Source: Sphingorhabdus sp. EL138
GTDB taxonomy: Bacteria > Pseudomonadota > Alphaproteobacteria > Sphingomonadales > Sphingomonadaceae
Assembly (NCBI RefSeq): GCF_900258045.1
Contig: NZ_OGVD01000004.1
Coordinates: 682,001 to 746,000 of the forward strand
DNA length: 64,000 nt
Direction of reading: 5' to 3'
Part shown: piece after piece, positions 37,931 through 48,664 of the stretch
Layout: each line of letters starts with the position of its first letter
Position numbering within the stretch: the stretch's first letter is position 1
Notes under the pieces: model-generated
Database searches by the model: none
Seen by the model: only the letters and a program-made list of their open reading frames with translations
Told to the model about the DNA's origin: nothing
Made by a program: the position numbers and the translations under genes

Positions 37931-39330
37931 TGCCGGTTACCGGCAATCTGGCTGAGCCGGTTCGCGGACAACTGGATGGCGATGGCCGTCTGGTTTCGGC
38001 GGACCCGCCATTGCTGCGCCTTCACCTGCACTGTGGCGGTTATGAGGGCGGGCCGCTTGCTGTGCCACAATTGTCAAATCTCTGCCGTCTGAGCAGGCAG
38101 TTGAACATGAACCTGTCGCGCCCAGTGCAGGCGGCTGATGAAGACAACCTGATCAACATGTGGGTTGAGATTCGTCTTCAACCCGGTGACCAGTATGGCA
38201 ATGTCGGGATCAGTATAGTTGACTGGAAAGAAACGCCTGCGCCTTCGACAAGCAGTCAGGCATCTGGGCGGCAGCGTGATTTTGACCGGCTCAATGGGCG
38301 AGGGTCGATCCGGACCGATGCATCCCTGCGTATCATGGCCTTGTCTATGCCCGGTGATCTGGACGCGGTTGAGAAATATATCGGTCAATCCCTGCTGGAT
38401 ATTTTCGACTTTGTAGAGCCATCCAAACAGAGTGTGTTGGTGGAATCAATATCTGAACGCCAGCCGGTGCGCGGTCAGCACGTTCGCCAGAGAAACGGAA
38501 AAAGGTCCTTCTACAACCTGTCCGGGCAGCCATTGATTGACAATGATGGCCTGTTTTCCGGCTATCGCTTCGCGCTGGAACTGGATGAGGAACGGGAAGC
38601 CAAAGCGAATGAAGACGAGGCAAGTCTGCCAATCAAAAAAAGCGAACTGATCAGCGATTCCCTTTTCGGTTCCCAATTGGGCCCGGCTTTGCGTCAGCCA
38701 CTGGGCAAGATTATCGCCAATGCCGAGACTATTGGCAGCCGGTTGGAAGGGCCATTGCGTGGAGATTACTCCGATTATGCCAAGGATATCGCCTCCGCCG
38801 GTCGCCACTTGATGGATCTGGTCAATGACCTGTCCGATCTCGAAGCAATACAGCGAACCAGTTTTTCAGTTGCCGCAGATGATATTGATCTTGTTGATCT
38901 GGCACACCGGGCTGCTGGCCTGCTCGCGGTTAAGGCAGCCGATCACCAGATCCGAATTGACTTGCCTGACAAAGACCTGGAAATGCCGGTAAAGGGCGAG
39001 TTTCGTAGGGTTTTACAGATATTGGTCAACCTGATCGGGAATGCAATCCGTTACTCTCCCGATGGTTCGGTCATTAAGTTGCAGGTTGTTTCAGAGGGCG
39101 AGTTCTCAGTGATTACCGTGCGTGACCAGGGTGATGGTATTGCCGAAGATGATCAGCAGCGCATATTTGAAAAGTTCGAAAGACTAGGGCGCTCTGGCGA
39201 CGGCGGCAGCGGATTGGGCCTTTTCATCTCCCGTCGTCTGGCCAATGCCATGGACGGCAGCCTGACAGTCGAGAGCGCCGTTGGCAAAGGTTCTACCTTT
39301 AAACTCAGCCTGCCATCACGCGCCGCTTAG
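37930..39330 (+). CDS. Histidine-kinase-like protein lacking the phospho-acceptor histidine
   Basis: A 466-residue soluble protein with no membrane helix. Residues ~110-220 look like a PAS-type sensor domain. At 240-305 is a dimerisation helix pair where the H-box reads G-P-A-L-R-Q-P-L (251-258); the histidine position is Pro252. The HATPase domain is complete: N-box NLIGNAIRYSP, G1 DQGDG (399-403), F-box FEKFERLG and G2 GSGLGLFISRR. So ATP binding should be kept while autophosphorylation on the usual His cannot occur. It resembles regulatory pseudokinases such as DivL of Caulobacter (Tyr instead of His), though no specific orthology is claimed. A strong terminator follows at 39335. Confidence 0.85.
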   Translation: MPVTGNLAEPVRGQLDGDGRLVSADPPLLRLHLHCGGYEGGPLAVPQLSNLCRLSRQLNMNLSRPVQAADEDNLINMWVEIRLQPGDQYGNVGISIVDWKETPAPSTSSQASGRQRDFDRLNGRGSIRTDASLRIMALSMPGDLDAVEKYIGQSLLDIFDFVEPSKQSVLVESISERQPVRGQHVRQRNGKRSFYNLSGQPLIDNDGLFSGYRFALELDEEREAKANEDEASLPIKKSELISDSLFGSQLGPALRQPLGKIIANAETIGSRLEGPLRGDYSDYAKDIASAGRHLMDLVNDLSDLEAIQRTSFSVAADDIDLVDLAHRAAGLLAVKAADHQIRIDLPDKDLEMPVKGEFRRVLQILVNLIGNAIRYSPDGSVIKLQVVSEGEFSVITVRDQGDGIAEDDQQRIFEKFERLGRSGDGGSGLGLFISRRLANAMDGSLTVESAVGKGSTFKLSLPSRAA

Positions 39331-39334
39331 GCAC

Positions 39335-39364
39335 AAAAAAGGGAGCTATGAAGCCCCCTTTTTT
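39335..39364. terminator. Bidirectional terminator between kinase-like gene and gltA
   Basis: A 13-bp stem with one mismatch, AAAAAAGGGAGCT / AGCCCCCTTTTTT, around an ATGA loop. It is flanked by A and T runs so that a T tract follows the stem on both strands. It lies between two convergent genes and can serve both. Confidence 0.85.
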
Positions 39365-39379
39365 CCATATTTTCCCAGA

Positions 39380-40666
39380 TTACCGTTTGCCAATTTCCAC
39401 ATAATCGCGCTGTGTGGGGCCGGTATAAAGCTGGCGCGGACGCCCGATAACCTGACCGGGGTCAGAAATCATCTCGTTCCACTGAGCAACCCAGCCGACG
39501 GTCCGTGCGAGCGCGAAGAGCGCGGTAAACATGGAGGTCGGGAAACCAATGGCGGAAAGGATGATGCCGGAATAGAAATCTACGTTCGGGAAGAGCTTCT
39601 TCTCTTTGAAATAGTCATCGTTCAGAGCCATTTCCTCTAGTTGCAGAGCAACCTCAAAGACAGGATCGGTGACTTTCAATGCGTCAAAGACTTCACGGAC
39701 GGTTTTCTGCATGACCGTCGCACGCGGGTCATGATTTTTATAAACCCGGTGACCAAAGCCCATAAGGCGGAATGGATCATTTTTATCTTTCGCACGTTCA
39801 ATATATTCCGGAATCCGGTCAGGGTGACCGATTTCATGGAGCATGTTGAGTGCCGCTTCATTGGCGCCGCCATGGGCAGGGCCCCAGAGGCAAGCAATGC
39901 CGGCAGCAATACAGGCAAAAGGATTGGCTCCCGAAGAACCGGCGAGCCGCACGGTTGAGGTGGAAGCATTTTGCTCATGGTCAGCATGAAGGATGAAAAT
40001 CCGGTCCATTGCCTTTTCAACTGCTGGGACAACTTCATAGGGCTCGGCGGGAACGCCAAAGGTCATACGCAGGAAATTACCTGTATAAGACAAGCTGTTA
40101 TCCGGATGCATGAAAGGCTGGCCGACGGCATATTTATACGCCATCGCAGCAATGGTCGGCATTTTGGCGATCAACCGGTGACTTGCGATCATCCGCTGTT
40201 CGGGATCACTGATATCCGTGCTGTCGTGATAGAAAGCAGACAGGGCACCTACGACGCCGCACATGATCGCCATCGGGTGAGCATCGCGGCGGAAACCATT
40301 GTAAAAGGTCGAAAACTGATCATGCAGCATCGTGTGGCGCGTGATCGTGTTGGTGAACTGCGCATATTCGTCTGCTGTTGGAAGCTCTCCGCGCAAGAGC
40401 AGGTGGGCCACTTCCATGAAGCTGCTATGCTCGGCCAATTGACCGATGGGGTAACCGCGGTGGAGCAATATGCCTTCGCCGCCATCAATGAAGGTCAATT
40501 CGGATTCACAGCTTGCAGTTGATTTAAATCCGGGATCGTAGGTGAAGGCACCAGTTTGTCCGTAAAGTTTCCGAATATCCACGACATCCGGTCCTTCGGT
40601 ACCCTTCATGACGGGGAATTCGTAATTTTCGCCGTCTAGGTTAAATGATGCGCTATTGTTGCCCAC
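39380..40666 (-). CDS. gltA: Citrate synthase
   Basis: It condenses oxaloacetate and acetyl-CoA to citrate, the entry to the TCA cycle. The 428-residue length fits the type II, NADH-sensitive hexameric class. Visible are [23 protein letters not shown] (in outline), the catalytic His in [23 protein letters not shown], and [14 protein letters not shown]. It lies 32 bp after gltX on the same strand. Confidence 0.97.
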   Translation of the reverse strand: MGNNSASFNLDGENYEFPVMKGTEGPDVVDIRKLYGQTGAFTYDPGFKSTASCESELTFIDGGEGILLHRGYPIGQLAEHSSFMEVAHLLLRGELPTADEYAQFTNTITRHTMLHDQFSTFYNGFRRDAHPMAIMCGVVGALSAFYHDSTDISDPEQRMIASHRLIAKMPTIAAMAYKYAVGQPFMHPDNSLSYTGNFLRMTFGVPAEPYEVVPAVEKAMDRIFILHADHEQNASTSTVRLAGSSGANPFACIAAGIACLWGPAHGGANEAALNMLHEIGHPDRIPEYIERAKDKNDPFRLMGFGHRVYKNHDPRATVMQKTVREVFDALKVTDPVFEVALQLEEMALNDDYFKEKKLFPNVDFYSGIILSAIGFPTSMFTALFALARTVGWVAQWNEMISDPGQVIGRPRQLYTGPTQRDYVEIGKR

Positions 40667-40698
40667 AATATTGTCCTTTCTGCTCCTGAGAATTCAGG

Positions 40699-42117
40699 TT
40701 ATTTTATTTGATCTGCAAGACGATCCAATGACTCTTCCTTGCCCAAGAGTATCAGCACGTCAAAAATTCCGGGTGAACTGGTACTTCCCGTTAAGGCGGC
40801 CCGCATAGGTTGTGCAAGCTTTCCTAACCCCAATTCGGCGGCTTCTGCTATGGCCTTTACCCGGTCCTCGGTTGCCTGGATCGTCCAGTCGTCAAGGTCG
40901 GTCAAAGTCGAATGAATCGATTCAAGCAGCTGCCGTGCGTCAGCACCTAGCAGAGATTGTGCCTTCTCGTCGAGGTCAAGTGGTCGTTTTTTATAGAGAA
41001 AAAGGCTATTATTAGCCAATTCGATAAGGTTTTTGGCGCGGCTTTTCAAAACCGGCATGGCCTGGGCCAGCAAATCGCTTTCAGCCGCTGTCAATTTTGC
41101 TCCCAGTTCTTCTTCAATCCATGGTGTTGTCAGTGCTACCAGCACCTTGTCATCGGCTTCGCGAATATATTGACCATTCAGGTTCTGCAGTTTTTTGGCA
41201 TCAAAGCGCGAAGGCGATTTGCCAACCCCTGACAGGTCAAACCATTTAATGGCCTGTTCGCGTGAAATAATCTCGTTATCGCCGTGCCCCCAGCCCAGAC
41301 GAAGCAGATAATTGAACATCGCGTCGGACATGACTCCCATATCCCGATAGGCTTCCACACCCAATGCGCCATGCCGTTTGGAGAGCTTAGCGCCATCATT
41401 GCCGTGGATGAGCGGAATGTGGGCATAGGTCGGTTCGGCCCAGCCCATCGCGCGGATCATCGCCATCTGACGGAATGCATTGTTGAGATGGTCATCGCCA
41501 CGAATCAGATGCGTTAGACCCATGTCATGGTCATCGACCACGACTGCCAGCATATAAGTCGGCGTACCATCGGAGCGCAAAAGGATGAAATCATCAATTT
41601 CGCTATTCTGCACAGACACTTCACCTTGAACAGCGTCCTCGATTGTCATCTTGCCGCCGGTTTCGGTCTTCAGACGGATCACATAAGGCGCGTCTGCGGC
41701 AGCTTCGGACGGATCGCGGTCCCGCCAGCGGCCGTCATAGCGCATCGGCTTCTTTTCCGCCTTTTGCTGCTCTCGCATGGCGGCCAGTTCTTCTGGCGTT
41801 GCAAAGCATTTGTAGGCATTGCCAGCAGCGAGCAGTTCATGCGCGACTTCTGCATGACGCGCGGCGCGTTCGGATTGGAAGACCGGTTCATCGTCCCAGT
41901 CGAGACCCAGCCAGTCGAGACCTTCCAGAATTGCGTCAATCGCTTCCTGTGTGGATCGCGCCTTGTCGGTATCTTCAATTCTGAGCAGCGCCTTGCCGCC
42001 ATGATGCCGGGCGAATAGCCAGTTGAACATCGCCGTACGTGCGCCGCCAATATGCAAAAACCCGGTGGGGGAGGGCGCGAAACGCGTGACGACTTGTTCT
42101 GATTTATTAAGATTCAC
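40699..42117 (-). CDS. gltX: Glutamyl-tRNA synthetase
   Basis: A class I synthetase of 472 residues that charges tRNA-Glu (and possibly tRNA-Gln in organisms using the amidotransferase route). The HIGH-type motif is [20 protein letters not shown], and the KMSKS-type motif is [12 protein letters not shown] at about residues 240-252. The C-terminal anticodon-binding helical domain is complete. The gene is divergent from comEC, with 31 bp between start codons. Confidence 0.97.
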   Translation of the reverse strand: MNLNKSEQVVTRFAPSPTGFLHIGGARTAMFNWLFARHHGGKALLRIEDTDKARSTQEAIDAILEGLDWLGLDWDDEPVFQSERAARHAEVAHELLAAGNAYKCFATPEELAAMREQQKAEKKPMRYDGRWRDRDPSEAAADAPYVIRLKTETGGKMTIEDAVQGEVSVQNSEIDDFILLRSDGTPTYMLAVVVDDHDMGLTHLIRGDDHLNNAFRQMAMIRAMGWAEPTYAHIPLIHGNDGAKLSKRHGALGVEAYRDMGVMSDAMFNYLLRLGWGHGDNEIISREQAIKWFDLSGVGKSPSRFDAKKLQNLNGQYIREADDKVLVALTTPWIEEELGAKLTAAESDLLAQAMPVLKSRAKNLIELANNSLFLYKKRPLDLDEKAQSLLGADARQLLESIHSTLTDLDDWTIQATEDRVKAIAEAAELGLGKLAQPMRAALTGSTSSPGIFDVLILLGKEESLDRLADQIK

Positions 42118-42148
42118 GCTTGGTGTTTCCCTGTGTTAGGCAAAAATA

Positions 42149-44428
42149 ATGCAGAGTGGCTTTGATCCGAATAGCCCTGGCGTAACGCCCGATGATATCG
42201 GTATGGCCGCCATTTCCGGTTCGAATGGCAAGGCCCTTAGCATGCCGTTTCGCGCACGACAATTGCCTGAATATCTTGGAAATTTGGAAATTTTCAAACG
42301 TCTGGAAACGCAGCTTGAAAAAGAGCGCGACCGGTTAGCCTTATGGGTGCCTGTTGGTGTGGGCGCGGGAATCGCTATTTGGTTTCAGCTGGCAAATGCG
42401 GCGCTCTGGATAAGCTTTATCGCGCTTTCTTGTGGTTTGGCCTTAAGTGTCAAAGCCCTGAACATGGGCGGGCGGGTCAGCAATGCGTTTTTCTGGTTCG
42501 CGGCTTTACTGGCTCTTGGCTGTGCGATCATGTGGTTTCGCTCATGGGCTGTCGCGTCGCCGGTACTCGAACGGCCGATGGTCTCTTCCTTCTATGCTGA
42601 AATTGAAAAAACCGAGACAATCAGTGCGCGAGACATCGTGCGGTTGACGCTGGATACGCATGAGAAACAAAATCTACCGCCTCGAGTGCGCGTGAATGTA
42701 CGAACGGAGAAGGCCGTCGCCGACCTGCAGCCGGGTACCATCATTCAGCTTCGCGCCCGGTTAATGCCACCCGCGATGTCCAGTCTGCCGGGCGCTTATG
42801 ATTTTTCCCGCCGTGCATGGTTCATGGGGTTGGGGGCCACTGGTCAGCTGTTGGGAGAAATTGAGGTTGTTCGATCAGCGGAGCCGTCATGGGGACCATT
42901 ATCGGCAATGCCGGAATATCGCCAGGCACTATCCAGCCACGTCCAGTCCCGCATGGCGGGCGGGGCAGCGGCGATAGGGGCGACCCTTGCCACTGGTGAT
43001 CGCGGGGCGATCAGCGATGAAGATGCAGAAGCGATGCGGCGCAGCGGTCTGGCCCATCTTTTGTCGATCAGCGGGCTGCATGTGACAGCGGTTGTCGGTG
43101 CGGTCTATCTGCTGGTTTTGCGTATTTTGGCGCTATTTCCACCATTGGCACTGCGTTTCCGATTGCCCTTGGTGGCTGCGGGTTGCGCAGCAGTGGCGGC
43201 GCTCGCCTATACCTTAATGACCGGCGCGCAGGTGCCAACGATAAGAGCATGTGTCGCAGCATTGCTGGTTCTCATCGCTCTCGTCATGGGGCGCAGTGCC
43301 ATCACCCTGCGCATGGTCGCGGCAGGGGCCCTGTTTGTGCTCATCATCTGGCCGGAATCTCTTGTCGGTCCGAGCTTTCAGCTTAGCTTCGCTGCTGTCA
43401 CTGCGATCATTGCGATGCACGAACATCCCAAAATACAGACACTTTTTGCCCGGCGGGAAGAAGGCATTGTCCGTCGATCAGGTCGCATTATATTGGCGCT
43501 CTTCCTCACCGGTCTGGTCGTCGAGCTGGCATTGATGCCCATTGCTCTGTTCCATTTCCACAAAGCGGGAATCTACGGAGCGCTGGCCAATATCATCGCT
43601 ATTCCGCTGACCACATTTGTGATTATGCCGCTGGAGGCATTGGCATTGCTACTTGATACGGTTGGTTTGGGTGCACCGTTCTGGTGGTTATGTGAAAAGG
43701 CGCTGAGCAGTCTGCTGGTGTTGGCGCACTATGTATCCAGTCGACCGGGATCAGTAACCATGCTGCCGACCATGCCGCTGGCCGCGTTTGGGTTAGTGAT
43801 TGCGGGTGGCTTGTGGATGGCCCTGTGGAGTCAGTCTTGGCGTATCTGCGGTCTTGCACCTATAGCAATCGGTGTCCTGATGATAGCCACGACCCGCGCT
43901 CCTGATCTCTACATTACCGGAGATGGTCGTCATGTCGGTATCCGCAATGACGCGGGGGAGCTGGCGATGCTTCGCACGCGCAGCGGTGACTTCATTCGCG
44001 ACATGTTGCTGGAAAATGCTGGGATTGATGGGGAAGCCACGGCCCTAGAGGACTGGCCCAATGCGCAGTGTAATGCGGACAGTTGCACCGTCATCATGGA
44101 AGTCGACGAAAGGGACTGGGTCATCGTTGCGACGCGCAGCTCTTACTATATTCCGGCCATGGCGCTGTCAGCGGCCTGCCGGCGTGCCGATATTGTGATC
44201 AGCGAACGGCGCCTCCCTGCCAGTTGTCAGCCACGCTGGCTTAAGGCAGACCGCACTTTATTGGGTCAGGTTGGCGGCATGACTATAGATTTAGAGAACC
44301 AAAAGATTGCAACCGTTTTGGGCCGTTCCGGGCGTCATCAATGGACGCGCTTCACTGAGCCCAAAAGTGCACAGCCGATAGAGAAAACTTCCAAAATAGC
44401 GACAGAAATCAGAGGCAGCCCTGAATAA
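42149..44428 (+). CDS. comEC: ComEC/Rec2-family DNA uptake channel protein
   Basis: ComEC carries single-stranded DNA across the inner membrane in natural transformation. This 759-residue protein has two N-terminal helices with the DUF4131-type region, then the Competence domain with RSGLAHLLSISGLHVTAVVG and about ten membrane helices. The residues after ~620 form a short domain with TGDGRHVGIRNDAGELAML and CRRADIVISERRLPASC, which is not the metallo-beta-lactamase nuclease domain of Gram-positive ComEC but is usual in alphaproteobacteria. It converges on lexA with an 18-bp gap. Confidence 0.9.
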   Translation: MQSGFDPNSPGVTPDDIGMAAISGSNGKALSMPFRARQLPEYLGNLEIFKRLETQLEKERDRLALWVPVGVGAGIAIWFQLANAALWISFIALSCGLALSVKALNMGGRVSNAFFWFAALLALGCAIMWFRSWAVASPVLERPMVSSFYAEIEKTETISARDIVRLTLDTHEKQNLPPRVRVNVRTEKAVADLQPGTIIQLRARLMPPAMSSLPGAYDFSRRAWFMGLGATGQLLGEIEVVRSAEPSWGPLSAMPEYRQALSSHVQSRMAGGAAAIGATLATGDRGAISDEDAEAMRRSGLAHLLSISGLHVTAVVGAVYLLVLRILALFPPLALRFRLPLVAAGCAAVAALAYTLMTGAQVPTIRACVAALLVLIALVMGRSAITLRMVAAGALFVLIIWPESLVGPSFQLSFAAVTAIIAMHEHPKIQTLFARREEGIVRRSGRIILALFLTGLVVELALMPIALFHFHKAGIYGALANIIAIPLTTFVIMPLEALALLLDTVGLGAPFWWLCEKALSSLLVLAHYVSSRPGSVTMLPTMPLAAFGLVIAGGLWMALWSQSWRICGLAPIAIGVLMIATTRAPDLYITGDGRHVGIRNDAGELAMLRTRSGDFIRDMLLENAGIDGEATALEDWPNAQCNADSCTVIMEVDERDWVIVATRSSYYIPAMALSAACRRADIVISERRLPASCQPRWLKADRTLLGQVGGMTIDLENQKIATVLGRSGRHQWTRFTEPKSAQPIEKTSKIATEIRGSPE

Positions 44429-44446
44429 AACTGCGCCCAGCTATCG

Positions 44447-45139
44447 TTAGTTATAGCGTCGCAATAATCCGGCCATCTTGCCTTGTATCCGCACCTCACC
44501 TGCGCCAAATATCTGTGGCTCATAGGCTGGATTTGCGGGATCAAGGCGAACCTGCCCATTATCCTTGAACAGATATTTCAGTGTAGCATCTTCATCATGG
44601 ACCAGCGCAACGACGATTTCGCCGTTACGTGCTGTTTCCGTGCGTTGGATAAGCGCATAGTCGCCGTCCAATATACCCGCTTCGATCATCGAATCGCCGG
44701 AAACTTCCAACGCATAATGCTCGCCGGAGCCCAGCAACGCCGCTGGAACACTGAGTGCAGACTGACCTTCAAGGGCTTCGATCGGGACGCCTGCTGCAAT
44801 CTTGCCATGAAGGGGAATTTCGATCACGTCATTGGCAGCAACCGGAATTTCTTTCATCGGTGCGGATGGGGCCTGCTCAGACGCAATATTGACCACGTTG
44901 GAAGCAGCCGGTTTCAAATTTCCACCTTCGGGCAGCTTGGTCACTTCCAAGGCCCGTGCCCGGTTGGGAAGGCGGCGCAAAAAGCCGCGTTCTTCCAGCG
45001 CGCTGATCAACCGATGAACGCCTGATTTTGACTTCAGGCCCAATGCATCCTTCATCTCTTCAAAAGATGGGGATACGCCTGATTCCTCCAGACTGTTATG
45101 AATGAAGCAAAGCAGTTCATGTTGTTTCGGTGTGAGCAT
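44447..45139 (-). CDS. lexA: LexA repressor
   Basis: The SOS repressor, cleaved with help of RecA filaments. The 230-residue protein starts [20 protein letters not shown] with a winged-helix domain ([34 protein letters not shown] in outline). The self-cleavage Ala-Gly is in [11 protein letters not shown]. The catalytic Ser is in [12 protein letters not shown] and the Lys in [13 protein letters not shown] perfect alphaproteobacterial SOS box lies 18 bp upstream of the start codon, so it represses itself. Confidence 0.97.
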   Translation of the reverse strand: MLTPKQHELLCFIHNSLEESGVSPSFEEMKDALGLKSKSGVHRLISALEERGFLRRLPNRARALEVTKLPEGGNLKPAASNVVNIASEQAPSAPMKEIPVAANDVIEIPLHGKIAAGVPIEALEGQSALSVPAALLGSGEHYALEVSGDSMIEAGILDGDYALIQRTETARNGEIVVALVHDEDATLKYLFKDNGQVRLDPANPAYEPQIFGAGEVRIQGKMAGLLRRYN

Positions 45140-45157
45140 GTTTCATGTCCTTATCGG

Positions 45158-45172
45158 GAACGAATACGGAAC
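45158..45172 (-). promoter_or_regulatory. LexA (SOS) box upstream of lexA
   Basis: On the coding strand of lexA the sequence is GTTC-CGTATTC-GTTC, an exact match to the alphaproteobacterial SOS consensus GTTC-N7-GTTC. It lies in the 66-bp gap between moeA and lexA and would give autoregulation. Confidence 0.9.
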
Positions 45173-45205
45173 AATTATGAAACAAACCGTGCCAAGTCAA
45201 GCATT

Positions 45206-46390
45206 TTAGATGGCGATATACGAAACCTCTGCGCCGACAGGTTGTTCCGGGCTGTGCGCGGAGCGATAGAGCAGGGCGTTGGCGGCAGCCAGTATCGACA
45301 GCTTGGCGCTATCCTGGCTGTCAAAGGCGGTGATTCCGTCGTGATTAATGCGCGCGCGGAGAAATTCGGCGCGCTGGCTGGTGGAGGGGAGCACCGTACT
45401 CGTCTCCGCAGTTTGCATCACAGGCATATATTCCTGCGCGCCCGCCAGATAGCGGATCAGTGGCAACAGAAACAATGTGGCGGTGACAAAAGCAGAACCG
45501 GGATTGCCGGGCAGAGCGAGAACAAGGCTGTTACCCAGTTTTCCCGCCATGAGAGGCTTGCCCGGTTTCATCGCGATTTTCCAGAAATCGGTTTGTCCGC
45601 CAAGCCGTTGAAAGGCGGGAGCTACCAGATCATGATCGCCAACCGATGCCCCGCCGATGGTAACGATGACATCGCGGTCGCTGGCGCTTTCCAGCGCTTC
45701 ACACAGGCTATCCAGATCATCCTTTATCCGGCTGATCGAACGGGTTTTTGCCGGCAGCTGCGACAGCATGGCGGCAACCATGACATCATTGCTCGCCGGT
45801 ATCTGATGCGGCTGTGCATCCGTGCCGGGGGCGACCAGTTCGTCGCCGGTTGAGAGGATCGCGACTTTGGGACAGCGGCCCACGCTGATGCTGCCGGAAC
45901 CGGCGATGACGGCATGACCCAGAGCGGCAGCATTAAGCTGAATGCCAGCTTTTAGCGCCACATCCCCCGCCTTGAAGTCGCCGCCTTGAAAACGAACATG
46001 GCGGCCTTTGACCGGGGAAGGATCGCTGGTGAGCACAATATTGTCGCCTTCCGGATGGACATTCTCCTGCATGACAACCGTATCGGCGCCCTCCGGCATC
46101 AGAGCGCCTGTGAATATGCGTGCCGCTTGACCCGCTTGAATGCGCGGGCAGGGCGGGCTTCCAGCCTTGCACTCACCAACCAGTTGCCAAGGGCCATCAC
46201 GATCCTCAAAACGGATGGCATAGCCGTCCATTGCCGACATATCGGCCGCCGGTTGATTGCGCTTGGCGATGACATCTTCCGCAAGATAGCGCCCCAGCGC
46301 ATCGCCGATGGCAATGGTTTCAGAAGGCAGAGGCTGTGCCATGGCAATCAAACGCTCTTGCGCTTCTTCCAGGGGCAGCAGCGGCTTCAT
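45206..46390 (-). CDS. moeA: Molybdopterin molybdenumtransferase
   Basis: MoeA inserts molybdate into adenylated molybdopterin. The 394-residue protein has the usual order: [45 protein letters not shown], and the MoCF domain with [26 protein letters not shown] and [12 protein letters not shown]. Its start overlaps the moaC stop by four bases (ATGA). Confidence 0.96.
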   Translation of the reverse strand: MKPLLPLEEAQERLIAMAQPLPSETIAIGDALGRYLAEDVIAKRNQPAADMSAMDGYAIRFEDRDGPWQLVGECKAGSPPCPRIQAGQAARIFTGALMPEGADTVVMQENVHPEGDNIVLTSDPSPVKGRHVRFQGGDFKAGDVALKAGIQLNAAALGHAVIAGSGSISVGRCPKVAILSTGDELVAPGTDAQPHQIPASNDVMVAAMLSQLPAKTRSISRIKDDLDSLCEALESASDRDVIVTIGGASVGDHDLVAPAFQRLGGQTDFWKIAMKPGKPLMAGKLGNSLVLALPGNPGSAFVTATLFLLPLIRYLAGAQEYMPVMQTAETSTVLPSTSQRAEFLRARINHDGITAFDSQDSAKLSILAAANALLYRSAHSPEQPVGAEVSYIAI

Positions 46391-46857
46391 TCTGCGGTCC
46401 AGTCTCCTGATTTTCCGCCTGACTTGGAGAGCAGGCGAATATCGCTAATCACCATGTCTTTCTGCATCGCTTTGGACATGTCATACACTGTTAAAAGTGC
46501 GGTTGAAGCAGCTGTTAAAGCCTCCATTTCAACCCCTGTCTTGCCGGTTAAGCGCGCCATTGCCCGAACCTTTATACCATCATCCTGATATTCAAAATCA
46601 ACCGCGACTTTGCTGAGCGCCAGCGGGTGACAGAGCGGGATAAGGTCGCTGGTCTTCTTTGCCGCCATGATCCCGGCAATACGGGCCGTGGCCAGCACAT
46701 CGCCCTTTTTCATGCCGTTGGCCCTGATGGCCTCCAGCACATCCGGATTCATGCTGATAAAACCTTCGGCATGGGCCTCGCGCACCGTTTCGTTCTTGGT
46801 CGAGATATCGACCATATGCGCTGCGCCGTCGCCATCAATATGAGTAAGCTTGCTCAT
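46387..46857 (-). CDS. moaC: Cyclic pyranopterin monophosphate synthase
   Basis: MoaC makes cyclic pyranopterin phosphate from the 3',8-cyclo-GTP made by MoaA. Length 156 residues is normal. Typical are [37 protein letters not shown] and [21 protein letters not shown] with the KAMQKDM that follows. It begins six bases after trpC ends; MoaA is not in this window. Confidence 0.96.
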   Translation of the reverse strand: MSKLTHIDGDGAAHMVDISTKNETVREAHAEGFISMNPDVLEAIRANGMKKGDVLATARIAGIMAAKKTSDLIPLCHPLALSKVAVDFEYQDDGIKVRAMARLTGKTGVEMEALTAASTALLTVYDMSKAMQKDMVISDIRLLSKSGGKSGDWTAE

Positions 46858-46863
46858 TGTGCC

Positions 46864-47664
46864 TTATCTCTTTTCCGGGCTGCCAGTCAGGAGCAACCGT
46901 GTCGCCGCTTCCACATCATCCTGCCGCATCAGTGATTCCCCGACCAGAAAGGCCCACGCGCCTGATTGCGACAGGCGCTGGCAATCCTCATGCGTAAAAA
47001 TGCCGCTTTCCGATACCATGATCCGGTCATCGGGAACCAGTTTTGATAGACGCTCGGTTTGTTCCAGGCTGGTTTCGAAGGTCTTGAGGTTGCGGTTGTT
47101 GATACCCAAAAGCCTTGATTTCAGTTTAAGCGCGCGTTCCAGCTCCGCCTCGTCATGCACCTCAATCAGGGCGTCCATATCATATTCCAGTGCCGCCGCT
47201 TCGATTTCACTGGCAAGAGCATCGTCCAGAGCGGCCATGATAATCAGAATCGCATCGGCGCCCAGCGCACGGGATTCTTCCACCTGCCATGGATCAATCA
47301 TGAAATCCTTGCGCAAGCAGGGCAGGGCGCATGCCGCCTGGGCGGCCACAAGATATTCGTCTGCGCCCTGAAAATAGGGCATGTCGGTCAGCACCGAAAG
47401 ACAGGCGGCGCCACCGGCCTCATAGGCGCGTGCGTGGGTCGGTGGATCAAAATCCTCACGGATCAGGCCTTTCGAGGGACTGGCTTTCTTGATCTCGGCA
47501 ATCAGCGCGAAGCCGGTTGCCGACTTTTCTTCAATGGCGCGGACAAAACCGCGCGGTGCCGCTTGATTCCTGACCTGGTCGTGCATGGATGACGAGGAGA
47601 TGTCAGTCCGCCTCTTGCGCACATGCAGGCGTTTGGCTGCGCATATTTCGGTCAGTTTATTCAT
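46864..47664 (-). CDS. trpC: Indole-3-glycerol phosphate synthase
   Basis: It closes the indole ring in tryptophan synthesis. The 266-residue TIM barrel starts [19 protein letters not shown], a good match to the family, so ATG 47664 is used instead of the longer frame to 47775. Landmarks are [48 protein letters not shown] (in outline), [11 protein letters not shown] and [11 protein letters not shown]. It follows trpD by 10 bp. Confidence 0.96.
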   Translation of the reverse strand: MNKLTEICAAKRLHVRKRRTDISSSSMHDQVRNQAAPRGFVRAIEEKSATGFALIAEIKKASPSKGLIREDFDPPTHARAYEAGGAACLSVLTDMPYFQGADEYLVAAQAACALPCLRKDFMIDPWQVEESRALGADAILIIMAALDDALASEIEAAALEYDMDALIEVHDEAELERALKLKSRLLGINNRNLKTFETSLEQTERLSKLVPDDRIMVSESGIFTHEDCQRLSQSGAWAFLVGESLMRQDDVEAATRLLLTGSPEKR

Positions 47665-47674
47665 TGCCCGCACC

Positions 47675-48664
47675 TCATTGATTGGCGATCCAGCAATTGA
47701 GCAAGGCATTGGCCAGACCCTTGTCGAGTGCTTCAGCTGCCTCTTCGACTCCCGCCTCCCAGCTATCGACTTCACCCGCGACCATCAAAGCGGCGGCGCT
47801 GTTCAGCAATACGGCATCGCGATAAGCGGAAGGTTCGCCCTGCAACAGCGCTCTCAGCGCTTTGGCGTTATATTCGGCGTCACCGCCCTTGATAGCATCG
47901 GCATCGTGACGGGACAGGCCAATATCCTCCGGCGTAATCCGGCTGTGGGTGATCGATTGCCCTTCGACTATGGCCAGCCTGGACGGTCCGGAAATGCTAA
48001 GCTCGTCCAGACCCTCTTCGCCGGATACGATCATCACCTTTTCGTAACCGAGCTGCGCAGCAGCCTCGGCATAGGTCTCCACCAGATCGGGAGATGCGAC
48101 GCCGATAAGCTGTCGTTTGACTCGCGCCGGATTGCAGAGTGGACCTAGCAGATTGAAAATCGTTCGCCGCCCGATAGCCTTGCGAATGGGGGCCAGCGGC
48201 CCCAATGCGGGATGGTGATTGGGGGCGAAGAAAAAGGCGATACCGATCTCGCGCAGGGATTGCTCGCCGCCGGTTGCCGCTTTGGCCAGATCGAGGCCCA
48301 GAGCTTCCAGCGTGTCTGCCGCTCCCGATTTGCTTGATGCAGCGCGGTTCCCGTGTTTGGCCATCGGTATGTCGCAGGCGGCAACCACCAGAGCCGTGGC
48401 GGTGGAAATATTCAGGCTGTGACTGCCATCTCCGCCCGTGCCGCAAACGTCGATTGCATTTGCAGGCGCGTCAACAATAATCATGCGAGCCCGCATTTCC
48501 TGCGCCGCCGCCGCAATTTCCGTGGCCGTCTCTCCGCGGTCAGCCAGTTGGACCAGGAAACTACTAATCGCTTCGCCATCTACTTTGCCGTCCAGTATCG
48601 CCGCAAAAGCGGTCCGGGCGTCTGCACTGGATAGCGCGATGGCTGGATCAGGTAAGGTCGTCAT
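47675..48664 (-). CDS. trpD: Anthranilate phosphoribosyltransferase
   Basis: It transfers phosphoribosyl to anthranilate. The 329-residue protein has [21 protein letters not shown] (PRPP loop), [23 protein letters not shown] (in outline) and [11 protein letters not shown], then [17 protein letters not shown] 48664 overlaps the stop of the upstream membrane gene by four bases. Confidence 0.97.
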   Translation of the reverse strand: MTTLPDPAIALSSADARTAFAAILDGKVDGEAISSFLVQLADRGETATEIAAAAQEMRARMIIVDAPANAIDVCGTGGDGSHSLNISTATALVVAACDIPMAKHGNRAASSKSGAADTLEALGLDLAKAATGGEQSLREIGIAFFFAPNHHPALGPLAPIRKAIGRRTIFNLLGPLCNPARVKRQLIGVASPDLVETYAEAAAQLGYEKVMIVSGEEGLDELSISGPSRLAIVEGQSITHSRITPEDIGLSRHDADAIKGGDAEYNAKALRALLQGEPSAYRDAVLLNSAAALMVAGEVDSWEAGVEEAAEALDKGLANALLNCWIANQ

